NCBI GenBank assembly: GCA_007131555.1
Contig: SLQH01000024.1
Coordinates: 1 to 6,860 of the forward strand
Origin: Planctomycetota bacterium
GTDB taxonomy: Bacteria; Planctomycetota; UBA11346
DNA length: 6,860 nt
Direction: 5' to 3'
Shown: positions 1-5,692 of the stretch, piece after piece
Position numbering within the stretch: the first letter of the stretch is position 1
How the letters are laid out: every line of letters begins with the position of its first letter
Notes under the pieces: model-generated
The model's input: only the letters and a program-made list of their open reading frames with translations
Database searches by the model: none
What the model was told of the DNA's origin: nothing
Made by a program: the position numbers and the translations under genes

Positions 1-2
1 AA

Positions 3-32
3 ATCGCTTGCGCGGTCGTGAAGATCGGCTAA
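3..32 (+). CDS. possible 3' end of an upstream gene (partial)
   Basis: One forward frame reads IACAVVKIG and stops at a TAA at 30-32, eight bases before a perfect hairpin. That layout suits the last codons of a gene that begins outside the window. Ten codons are too few to name a product, and the only support is the stop placed just before a terminator-like stem. Confidence 0.3.
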   Translation: MACAVVKIG

Positions 33-39
33 GTCATGC

Positions 40-71
40 CGCAACATCGGCAACGTCTTGCCGATGTTGCG
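40..71 (+). terminator. perfect 14-bp hairpin upstream of gdhA
   Basis: CGCAACATCGGCAA (40-53) and TTGCCGATGTTGCG (58-71) are exact reverse complements around a CGTC loop. The hairpin sits between a possible upstream stop codon (30-32) and the gdhA ribosome binding site. No T-run follows, so it is not a textbook intrinsic terminator. It could end upstream transcription, form part of the gdhA leader, or, as a long DNA dyad, bind a regulator. The stem itself is certain; its role is not. Confidence 0.5.
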
Positions 72-129
72 CTGGGCCTCCACTGCGTGGCCTGGTGCGC
101 AAGGTATCGCCTCATCCATTTTCTCAGGC

Positions 130-134
130 AGGAG
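130..134 (+). promoter_or_regulatory. gdhA ribosome binding site
   Basis: AGGAG lies six bases before the ATG at 141. It decides the gdhA start. The same frame stays open back to an ATG at 36, but that codon lies beside the upstream hairpin, has no Shine-Dalgarno sequence, and would add 35 residues that do not look like glutamate dehydrogenase. Confidence 0.8.
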
Positions 135-140
135 AATCCC

Positions 141-1478
141 ATGTCCTACGTCGATTCCGTGTTGGATAGCGTCCGTCGCCGCAATGCCGGTGAAGCCGAG
201 TTCCTGCAGGCCGCCGAGGAGGTGCTGGAGTCCCTGCGTCCGGTCATCGAGCGCAATCCCCAGTACGCCGAGGCCAACATCCTGGAGCGCATCGTCGAGC
301 CCGAGCGCCTGATCATGTTCCGGGTGCCGTGGCAGGATGACAACGGCCGCTGCCAGGTCAACCGGGGCTTCCGTATCCAGTTCAATGGTGCCCTGGGGCC
401 CTACAAGGGCGGTCTGCGCTTCCATCCCAGCGTCAACCAGAGCATCCTCAAGTTCCTGGCCTTCGAACAGATCTTCAAGAACTCGCTGACCACCCTGCCC
501 ATGGGTGGCGGCAAGGGCGGTTCGGACTTCGACCCCAAGGGCAAGTCTGATGCCGAGGTGATGCGCTTCTGCCAGTCCTTCATGACCGAGCTGTTCCGGC
601 ACATCGGTGCCAACACCGACGTCCCGGCCGGTGACATCGGCGTGGGCGGGCGCGAGATCGGCTACATGTTCGGCCAGTACAAGCGTCTGGCCGGCGAGTT
701 CACCGGCGTGCTGACCGGCAAGAAGCTGGACTGGGGCGGCTCGCTGATCCGGCCCGAGGCCACCGGCTACGGGGCCGTGTATTTCGCCCAGGAGATGCTC
801 AAGACCCGTGGTCAGGACTTCCAGGGCAAGGTCTGCACGGTGTCCGGTTCCGGCAATGTCGCTCAGTACACCGTCGAGAAGCTCAACGAACTGGGTGCCA
901 AGGCTGTCACCCTGTCCGATTCCCATGGCACCATCCATGATCCCGACGGCATCACGCCTGACAAGCTGGCCTGGGTCAGCGAGTTGAAGAATGTCCGTCG
1001 GGGCCGCATCCGCGAGTACGCCGAGCACTTCGGTTGTGCCTACATGGAGGGCAAGCGCCCGTGGTCGGTGGCCTGCGACGCCGCCTTCCCCAGCGCCACC
1101 CAGAACGAGATCGACGACCTCGACGCCCAGATCCTGCTCAAGAACGGCTGCCAGGTGATCAGCGAGGGTGCCAACATGCCCAGCACCCCCAAGGCCGTGG
1201 ATCTGTTCCTGGAGGCCAAGATCCTCTATGGACCGGGCAAGGCCGCCAACGCCGGTGGCGTGGCCACCTCGGGCCTGGAGATGAGCCAGAACTCGCTGCG
1301 TCTGTCGTGGACCCGCGAGGAGGTCGATCAGCGCCTCAATGACATCATGGTCCGCATCCACCAGGCCTGCGTCAAGGCGGCCGAGGAATACGGCCAGCCT
1401 GGCAACTACGTCATGGGTGCCAACATCGCCGGCTTCACCAAGGTCGCCGATGCCATGCTCGACCAGGGTGTGGTCTAA
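141..1478 (+). CDS. gdhA: NADP-type glutamate dehydrogenase
   Basis: Catalyses reversible reductive amination of 2-oxoglutarate with ammonium to L-glutamate in the cytoplasm. The protein is 445 residues, the usual size of hexameric bacterial GdhA. Visible landmarks are GPYKGGLRFHP (K89) and FKN (K113) for substrate binding, MGGGKGG with the catalytic-region lysine K125, and VPAGDIGVGG with catalytic D165; these numbers match those known for the Clostridium symbiosum enzyme. The Rossmann loop SGSGNVAQ follows at 235-242. The second strand ends in SDSHG (259-263), resembling the NADP-specific E. coli type rather than the NAD type, so NADPH is the likely cofactor; this is inferred. The start at 141 is set by AGGAG. 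It is followed after 159 bp by nfnAB and nrpR, which points to coupling with NADPH supply and nitrogen control. Separate transcription is possible because of the hairpins in the gap. Confidence 0.97.
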   Translation: MSYVDSVLDSVRRRNAGEAEFLQAAEEVLESLRPVIERNPQYAEANILERIVEPERLIMFRVPWQDDNGRCQVNRGFRIQFNGALGPYKGGLRFHPSVNQSILKFLAFEQIFKNSLTTLPMGGGKGGSDFDPKGKSDAEVMRFCQSFMTELFRHIGANTDVPAGDIGVGGREIGYMFGQYKRLAGEFTGVLTGKKLDWGGSLIRPEATGYGAVYFAQEMLKTRGQDFQGKVCTVSGSGNVAQYTVEKLNELGAKAVTLSDSHGTIHDPDGITPDKLAWVSELKNVRRGRIREYAEHFGCAYMEGKRPWSVACDAAFPSATQNEIDDLDAQILLKNGCQVISEGANMPSTPKAVDLFLEAKILYGPGKAANAGGVATSGLEMSQNSLRLSWTREEVDQRLNDIMVRIHQACVKAAEEYGQPGNYVMGANIAGFTKVADAMLDQGVV

Positions 1479-1490
1479 AGGCGCAACGGG

Positions 1491-1511
1491 GCGGCGGACA
1501 GTGACCGCCGC
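1491..1511 (+). terminator. GC hairpin after gdhA
   Basis: GCGGCGG (1491-1497) pairs exactly with CCGCCGC (1505-1511) around a 7-base loop, starting 13 bases after the gdhA stop. No T-run follows directly. It is a plausible weak or factor-assisted terminator, or an mRNA 3'-end stabiliser, separating gdhA from the downstream operon. Confidence 0.4.
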
Positions 1512-1523
1512 TGCCAACGATTC

Positions 1524-1539
1524 CTGACAATTTTGTCAG
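1524..1539. promoter_or_regulatory. 16-bp palindrome, candidate operator upstream of nfnA
   Basis: CTGACAATTTTGTCAG has perfect 7-base arms (1524-1530 and 1533-1539) around two bases. Its AT-rich centre stands out in GC-rich surroundings. It has the size and symmetry expected of a dimeric winged-helix repressor site and lies about 100 bp before nfnA, whose operon ends in an NrpR-type regulator. It is not the GGAA-N6-TTCC or GGTA-N6-TACC operator known for archaeal NrpR, so assigning it to NrpR is inference. CTGACA (1524-1529) or TTGTCA (1533-1538) could also serve as a -35 element, but no good -10 is seen. Confidence 0.4.
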
Positions 1540-1547
1540 CCCACAAT

Positions 1548-1577
1548 ACGCGGGTGGTGCTTTAGCATCACCCGCGT
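1548..1577 (+). other. long hairpin in the nfnA leader
   Basis: ACGCGGGTG (1548-1556) pairs exactly with CACCCGCGT (1569-1577). Inside it GTGCT and AGCAT continue the stem with one G-T wobble, leaving a very small loop. No T-run follows. It may be a terminator of gdhA transcription, a leader element of the nfn operon, or a second protein-binding dyad. Confidence 0.45.
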
Positions 1578-1603
1578 TGGGCCATTCGGGCCCTGATGGC
1601 CTA
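1578..1603 (+). other. second hairpin directly abutting the previous one
   Basis: GGCCAT (1580-1585) pairs with ATGGCC (1596-1601), and a further outer T-A pair and G-T wobble extend the stem to 1578-1603. The loop contains the self-complementary GGGCCC. It begins on the base after the preceding stem ends, so the two could stack as a structured leader before nfnA. Function unknown. Confidence 0.35.
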
Positions 1604-1622
1604 GCGTCTCGTCGACCCTGAC

Positions 1623-1631
1623 AGGAAGGGG
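1623..1631 (+). promoter_or_regulatory. nfnA ribosome binding site
   Basis: AGGAAGGGG ends six bases before the ATG at 1638 and supports that start over the in-frame ATG at 1650. Confidence 0.65.
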
Positions 1632-1637
1632 TGCCAC

Positions 1638-2483
1638 ATGCATCGTATCATGCGCAAACAGCAACTCTCGGCCGAGGTCTTCCGGCTTGAGGTGGCGGCG
1701 CCGGAGATCGCCCGCGAGCGTCAGCCGGGCCAGTTCGTCATCCTCCAACTGCATGACTACAGTGAGCGCATCCCCCTGACCATCGCCGATGCTGATGCTG
1801 CCGCCGGCACCATCACCCTGATCTTCCAGACCGTCGGTCGCACCACCCATCTGCTGGCCGACCTGGCCGAGGGCGAGGCCATTCCCCATCTGGTCGGCCC
1901 CCTGGGCCAGCCGACCCATATCGAGCAGGTCGGCACTGTGGTCTGCGTCGGCGGGGGCATTGGGGTCGCGCCCCTGCATCCCATCGCCCAGGGCTTCAAG
2001 CAGGCCGGCAATCGCTTGGTGGTGATCATGGGGGCCCGCAGCAAGGATCTGCTGATCCTTGAGGACGAGATGCGGGCCATGGCCGATGAACTGGTGATCT
2101 GTACCGATGACGGCTCCTACGGGCGCCAGGATCTGGTCACCGCGCCCCTGCTGGAATACTGCCAGGCAGCCGAGCCGCCGGCGGCGGTGGTGGCCATCGG
2201 CCCGCCGGTGATGATGAAGTTCTGCGCCCAGACCACCCGGCCCTTCGCCATCCCCACCACCGTGTCCCTCAATACCATCATGATCGATGGCACCGGCATG
2301 TGCGGCGGCTGCCGGGTCAATGTCGGTGGCAAGACTCTGTTCACCTGTGTCGACGGCCCCGAGTTCGATGGCCATGCGGTCGACTTCGATACCTTGATCC
2401 TCCGTCTGGGGGCCTACAAGGCCCGCGAGGCCGAGGATCATCATCGCTGCCATCTTGAACTTGGCCTTGAGGGAGCCCACTGA
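1638..2483 (+). CDS. nfnA: NADH-dependent ferredoxin:NADP+ oxidoreductase, small subunit (NfnA/SudB type)
   Basis: A 281-residue cytoplasmic flavoprotein of the ferredoxin-NADP+ reductase / PyrK-like family. In Nfn complexes this subunit binds FAD, NAD(H) and one [2Fe-2S] cluster and works with the large subunit in flavin-based electron bifurcation between NADH, ferredoxin and NADP(H). The FAD-binding beta-barrel covers roughly residues 1-95, with RIPLTI (44-49) at the family's flavin motif. The nucleotide-binding half has GGGIGVAP (105-112). The cluster motif near the C terminus is D217 followed by C222, C225 and C237; the family is known to use three cysteines plus an aspartate, which fits. 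The gene overlaps nfnB by one base (TGATG), indicating coupled translation. Close relatives are annotated sulfide dehydrogenase beta subunit or dihydroorotate dehydrogenase electron-transfer subunit. No pyrD is adjacent and the partner is NfnB-like, which favours Nfn. Confidence 0.88.
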   Translation: MHRIMRKQQLSAEVFRLEVAAPEIARERQPGQFVILQLHDYSERIPLTIADADAAAGTITLIFQTVGRTTHLLADLAEGEAIPHLVGPLGQPTHIEQVGTVVCVGGGIGVAPLHPIAQGFKQAGNRLVVIMGARSKDLLILEDEMRAMADELVICTDDGSYGRQDLVTAPLLEYCQAAEPPAAVVAIGPPVMMKFCAQTTRPFAIPTTVSLNTIMIDGTGMCGGCRVNVGGKTLFTCVDGPEFDGHAVDFDTLILRLGAYKAREAEDHHRCHLELGLEGAH

Positions 2484-3964
2484 TGTCCCATGCCAGCCCT
2501 GCCGACCTCGCCGCCGCCGCCCGGGCCCAGTTGGAGTCCCTGCAGGGGCGGGGGCTGAAGCCCAAGGACCGCATGGCCATCCCGGCCCAGGAGATGCCCC
2601 AGCAGGACCCGGACGAGCGCTCCGCCAACTTTGCCGAGGTCGCCCTGGGCTACAGCCCGGAGCAGGCCCAGGTCGAGGCCATGCGCTGCCTGCAATGTCG
2701 CACGGCCCCCTGCGTTGAGGGCTGCCCGGTGCGCATCGACATCCCCGGCTTCGTCGCCGCCGTCGCTGAGGGTCGCTTCCAGGACGGCATCGACATCATC
2801 AAGCGCAATAGCCTGCTGCCGGCCATCTGCGGCCGGGTCTGCCCCCAGGAGACCCAGTGCCAGGCCCCCTGCACCGTCGGCAAGGCCCTCAAGGATGTCG
2901 ACCAGGCGGTCTCGATCGGCCGCCTGGAGCGTTTCGTGGCCGACTTCGAGCGCCAGCAGAAGCCCCACGCCCCGGCCGTGGCCCCGGCCACCGGCAAGCG
3001 GGTGGCGGTGGTCGGCAGCGGCCCGGCCAGCCTGGTGGTGGCCGCTGATGTCCGGCGTGAGGGCCACGAGGTCACCATCCTGGAGGCCTTCCACAAGCCC
3101 GGTGGGGTGATGATCTACGGCATCCCCGAGTTTCGCCTGCCCAAGGCCATCGTGGAAGAGGAGATCCGGACCCTGATCGACATGGGGGTGACCATCCGCT
3201 GCGACTATGTGGTCGGCCGCACCCGCAAGCTCCACGACTTGATCGATCAGGACGGCTACGACGCAGTGTTCGTCGGCACCGGGGCCGGCCTGCCGGTGTT
3301 CATGAACATTGAGGGCGAGCATCTGGTGGGGGTGTTCTCGGCCAACGAATACCTGACCCGCGTCAACCTCATGAAGGCCTACGACGACCGCGCCGACACC
3401 CCGATCATGCGTTCGCGTCGGGTGGCGGTGCTGGGCGGCGGCAACGTGGCCATGGATGCCGCCCGCACCGCCCGCCGTCTGGGGGCCGAGAGCGTGCGCA
3501 TCATCTATCGCCGTACCGAGCAGGAGATGCCGGCCCGGGTCGAAGAGGTGGCCCATGCCAAGGAGGAAGGCATCGAGTTCTGCCTGTTGCAGAACGCCAG
3601 CCGGGTCCTGGGTGATGAGTACGGCTGCGTCACCGGTCTGGAGTGCCTGCGCTACCAGCTGGGCGAACCCGATGACAGCGGGCGGCGTCGTCCGGTCGAG
3701 ATCCCTGACAGCGCCTTCACCATCGACCTCGACACGGTGATCGTAGCTATCGGCAACAACTCCAATCCTCTGATCACCCAGACCACCCCCGGCATTGATA
3801 CCAACCGCTGGGGCAACATCACCATTGATGACGACGGTCAGACCTCGATCGACGGCATCTATGCCGGCGGTGACATCGTGTTGGGGGCGGCCACCGTGAT
3901 CCTGGCCATGGGCCAGGGCCGGCGGGCGGCGGCGGCCATCAATCGCCGCTTGGCGGGGGGCTGA
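2483..3964 (+). CDS. nfnB: NADH-dependent ferredoxin:NADP+ oxidoreductase, large subunit (NfnB/SudA, GltD-like)
   Basis: A 493-residue iron-sulfur flavoprotein of the glutamate synthase small-subunit superfamily. The N-terminal domain carries two [4Fe-4S]-type cysteine sets: C69, C72, C77, C81 and C116, C120, C126, C130. Next is the FAD Rossmann motif GSGPAS (178-183), the family signature KPGGVMIYGIPEFRLPK (205-221), the NADP-binding motif GGGNVAMD (318-325), and the FAD-closing AGGD (461-464). In Nfn this subunit holds the bifurcating FAD and the NADP(H) site. Such proteins are often labelled homotetrameric glutamate synthase or sulfide dehydrogenase alpha. The NfnA-type gene directly upstream and the absence of a gltB glutaminase/synthase gene argue for Nfn. 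GAGGGAG (2469-2475) precedes the ATG, which overlaps the nfnA stop. Likely role: NADPH supply, including for GdhA; this is inferred from context. The third glycine of the usual GxGxxG is serine (S183). Confidence 0.9.
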   Translation: MSHASPADLAAAARAQLESLQGRGLKPKDRMAIPAQEMPQQDPDERSANFAEVALGYSPEQAQVEAMRCLQCRTAPCVEGCPVRIDIPGFVAAVAEGRFQDGIDIIKRNSLLPAICGRVCPQETQCQAPCTVGKALKDVDQAVSIGRLERFVADFERQQKPHAPAVAPATGKRVAVVGSGPASLVVAADVRREGHEVTILEAFHKPGGVMIYGIPEFRLPKAIVEEEIRTLIDMGVTIRCDYVVGRTRKLHDLIDQDGYDAVFVGTGAGLPVFMNIEGEHLVGVFSANEYLTRVNLMKAYDDRADTPIMRSRRVAVLGGGNVAMDAARTARRLGAESVRIIYRRTEQEMPARVEEVAHAKEEGIEFCLLQNASRVLGDEYGCVTGLECLRYQLGEPDDSGRRRPVEIPDSAFTIDLDTVIVAIGNNSNPLITQTTPGIDTNRWGNITIDDDGQTSIDGIYAGGDIVLGAATVILAMGQGRRAAAAINRRLAGG

Positions 3965-3966
3965 GG

Positions 3967-4968
3967 GTGGATCGCCAGCGCCTCAACCGCATGGCCATCC
4001 TGCGCGTCCTGCGGGAGCGCGGTGGGATCATGAGCACGGTCCAGATCGCCAGTCAGCTGGTGGCCGGCGAACGCGAGATGAGCGAGCGCACGGTGCGCCT
4101 TTACCTCCAGAAGATGGAGGAGGAGGGGCTGATCCGCCATCATGGCAAGCGCGGCAGCGAGGTCACCCCGGCCGGCATCGCCGAGCTGGATGCGGCCCTG
4201 GTCATGCAGCGCATCGGCTCGCTCTCGGCCCGCATCGACCGCATGACCTACCGCATGGACTTCGATCTCGCCACCTGTGCCGGGACCGTGGTGGTCAACG
4301 TCGCCCTGATCGAGCCCGACATCCTGCGGACCTGTTGCGACGAGATCTGCCGGGTCTTCGCCTGCGGCTACGCCATGGGCAACCGGGTCTGCCTGCTGGC
4401 GGCCGGGGAGCGCCTCGGCGATCAGGTCGTGCCGGAGGGCCTGGTCGGCCTGTGCACGGTCTGTTCGATCAGCGTCAACGGGGTCCTGCTCAAGCACGGG
4501 GTGCCGATCCACTCACGCTTCGGCGGCCTGCTGGAGCTGTGTGCCGGCAGCCCCCTGCGCTTTTGCGAGTTCATCAACTACGACGGTACCAGCCTTGATC
4601 CCCTGGAGATCTTCATCCTCAGCCGCATGACCAGCTACCGCCAGGCCATCATCGACGGCAACGGCCGCATCGGGGCCAGCTTCCGCGAGATCCCGCCGGA
4701 GAGCTGCGACACCGTGGCCCTCCTGGCCAGCCGCCTGGAGGATGTCGGGATGGGCGGCTTCATGGCCATCGGCCACAACGCCGAACCCCTGCTGGGCGTG
4801 CCGGTGCTCGAAGGCCGGGCCGGAGCAGTGGTGGTCGGCGGCCTCAACCCGGTGGCCGTGGTCCTGGAGCGCGGCCTCAGCTGCCGCCTCAACGCCATGT
4901 CCGGCTACCTGCCCTACCACCGCCTGCACCACTACGAGGACCTGCCGCGCAAGGTGGCGGCGTTGTAG
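3967..4968 (+). CDS. nrpR: NrpR-type transcriptional regulator (winged helix plus one NRD/DUF128 domain)
   Basis: A 333-residue DNA-binding regulator. Residues about 6-75 form a winged helix, with the recognition-helix region SERTVRLYLQKMEEEGLI (39-56) and wing GKRGSEVTPAG (60-70). From about 85 to 320 there is one NRD (DUF128) domain with TYRMDFDLATCAGTVVVN (94-111). In methanogens NrpR represses nitrogen-assimilation genes and releases DNA when 2-oxoglutarate rises; some have two NRD domains, whereas this has one, like Methanosarcina NrpRI. The GTG start lies two bases after the nfnB stop, with a G-run (3955-3960) as a weak ribosome site; an ATG at 3991 is the alternative start. The position in an operon with nfnAB, beside gdhA, suggests local control of glutamate synthesis and NADPH supply, possibly through the palindrome at 1524-1539. 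Ligand and targets are inferred, not shown. Confidence 0.88.
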   Translation: MDRQRLNRMAILRVLRERGGIMSTVQIASQLVAGEREMSERTVRLYLQKMEEEGLIRHHGKRGSEVTPAGIAELDAALVMQRIGSLSARIDRMTYRMDFDLATCAGTVVVNVALIEPDILRTCCDEICRVFACGYAMGNRVCLLAAGERLGDQVVPEGLVGLCTVCSISVNGVLLKHGVPIHSRFGGLLELCAGSPLRFCEFINYDGTSLDPLEIFILSRMTSYRQAIIDGNGRIGASFREIPPESCDTVALLASRLEDVGMGGFMAIGHNAEPLLGVPVLEGRAGAVVVGGLNPVAVVLERGLSCRLNAMSGYLPYHRLHHYEDLPRKVAAL

Positions 4969-4977
4969 GAGACAGAG

Positions 4978-4996
4978 CGCCGGGAGTCTGCCGGCG
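4978..4996 (+). terminator. short GC hairpin after nrpR
   Basis: CGCCGG (4978-4983) pairs with CCGGCG (4991-4996) around a 7-base loop, nine bases after the nrpR stop. No T-run follows. It may be a partial terminator of the nfnAB-nrpR transcript; a stronger candidate lies at 5090-5176. Confidence 0.35.
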
Positions 4997-5016
4997 GATT
5001 CGCAAGGAGGTCCCTG

Positions 5017-5211
5017 GTGCTCCATCGCTCATGGCCGCTTCCTGCTGGCTCTAAAACGGCTGTAACTCCTCAGGCGGCTGTCACCTTGGAAAAGGCCGGC
5101 CTGGGAGCGCCGAGCGCCGAGCTCCAGCTCGGCTGGTTTGAAAAGAGCGCGAAGCGCTATGTGTCCCGGCCTTTTTCTTGCCCCCGCCTGAGTCGTTACA
5201 AACGGCTTTAG
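5017..5211 (+). CDS. doubtful 64-residue reading frame with a strong ribosome site
   Basis: AAGGAGG at 5004-5010 is a near-ideal Shine-Dalgarno sequence six bases before GTG at 5017. The frame encodes 64 residues, rich in basic and polar residues (MLHRSWPLP... to ...RYKRL), and stops at TAG 5209-5211. It matches no family I recognise. It lies almost wholly inside the compound inverted repeat, so both arms would be translated, which argues against a conserved protein. An overlapping ATG at 5031 opens only a seven-residue peptide. The ribosome site may be chance, or may drive a leader peptide. Confidence 0.2.
   Translation: MLHRSWPLPAGSKTAVTPQAAVTLEKAGLGAPSAELQLGWFEKSAKRYVSRPFSCPRLSRYKRL
5051..5211. 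repeat. compound imperfect inverted repeat (about 160 bp)
   Basis: Nested arms pair in order: CTAAA (5051-5055) with TTTAG (5207-5211); GTAAC (5062-5066) with GTTAC (5195-5199); CTCAGGCGG (5069-5077) with CCGCCTGAG (5184-5192); AAAAGGCCGG (5090-5099) with CCGGCCTTTT (5166-5175). Inside are two local hairpins, GCCGAGCT/AGCTCGGC (5116-5133) and AGCGC/GCGCT (5146-5158). AAACGGCT also occurs as a direct repeat flanking the arms at 5054-5061 and 5200-5207. The shape suits a branched RNA, a palindromic repetitive element, or a degenerate attC-like site. Confidence 0.6.
5090..5176 (+). terminator. terminator-like stem with T-run, end of the nfnAB-nrpR operon
   Basis: The ten-base stem AAAAGGCCGG/CCGGCCTTTT ends in TTTTT (5172-5176) and has an A-run at its left foot, so it could terminate transcription in either direction. 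Its loop is long (66 bases) but itself folds into two hairpins, one of them the strong GCCGAGCT/AGCTCGGC. It is the first stem with a T-run downstream of nrpR. Confidence 0.4.
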
Positions 5212-5337
5212 GCTGGAGGCTATAGGGTTGCTGTACAAGGCGATAGAGACAGGTTCGGGCTTTCACCCAGAAGTGAACCGGTTCTGGCTGCGTATATCTC
5301 GCTTGAGAAGCAGCCCTAAAGCCTAAAGTCTATAGCC
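5204..5337. repeat. scattered CTTTAGGCT and CTATAGCC repeat modules
   Basis: CTTTAGGCT (5206-5214) recurs inverted as AGCCTAAAG (5320-5328), and GGCTATAG (5218-5225) recurs inverted as CTATAGCC (5330-5337). The modules come in the same left-to-right order in both places, so the two pairs cannot nest into one hairpin. This looks like pieces of a dispersed short repeat family inserted in opposite orientations rather than a simple stem. Between them is a separate local hairpin (5286-5315). Confidence 0.45.
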
Positions 5338-5665
5338 CAACTGCCGTTTTGGGCTGAACCGTCTGGGCCGTACTGTATCTGGCAGCGCCCGCAACCGCCC
5401 TTGGCAGATACAGGCCGCCTTTGACGGACAGAAACCGCCTGATAGCCGGCCCGAACAGACCCGGAATAGATGCCCAGACACATGCTCACGCGCCGGCGCG
5501 CAGCGGCAGCGGCAGCATGTCAGCGGTGCAGAACTGCGCCTTGAAAAGGCGCGATACAGCGCAGTAAGTCCTCTAGCACAGCAGATATTGGAGAAAGAAC
5601 TGAGAGAGATGGCCATATCAGGCACCGGGCCAGGGGCGTGGTGCGTTGGTGGTGGAGCGCGGCGG

Positions 5666-5692
5666 TTGACAGGGCGGGAGAGGCGGTAAAGT
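5666..5692 (+). promoter_or_regulatory. possible promoter reading into the cassette array
   Basis: A perfect -35 TTGACA (5666-5671) is followed by TAAAGT (5687-5692), close to a -10. The spacer is 15 bases, shorter than the preferred 17, which weakens the call. It points toward the first cassette gene about 80 bases away, as the common cassette promoter Pc does in integrons; the hexamers resemble the strong Pc set TTGACA/TAAACT. Confidence 0.35.

Noticed and set aside
36..140. N-terminal extension of gdhA starting at ATG 36
   Set aside because: No ribosome site, start beside a perfect hairpin, and 35 extra residues foreign to the family; AGGAG before ATG 141 gives the normal 445-residue protein.
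1524..1561. A sigma-70 promoter built on CTGACA or TTGTCA
   Set aside because: No acceptable -10 hexamer at 16-18 bases from either; kept only as a palindrome.
1536..2480. 314-residue reading frame on the minus strand opposite nfnA
   Set aside because: Shadow of the GC-rich codon pattern; composition rich in H, D, G and A with no recognisable motif, and the opposite strand encodes clear NfnA motifs.
2441..3556. 371-residue minus-strand frame opposite nfnB
   Set aside because: Same kind of antisense shadow; the plus strand carries two cysteine clusters and both nucleotide-binding motifs.
3859..5025. Minus-strand frames opposite nrpR (217 and 170 residues)
   Set aside because: Antisense shadows of a well-supported NrpR-type gene, with low-complexity composition and no motif.
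5323..5625. 100-residue minus-strand frame in the hairpin-rich block
   Set aside because: Arg/Cys/Ser-rich sequence without family features, overlapping several inverted repeats; checked for integrase motifs and none found.
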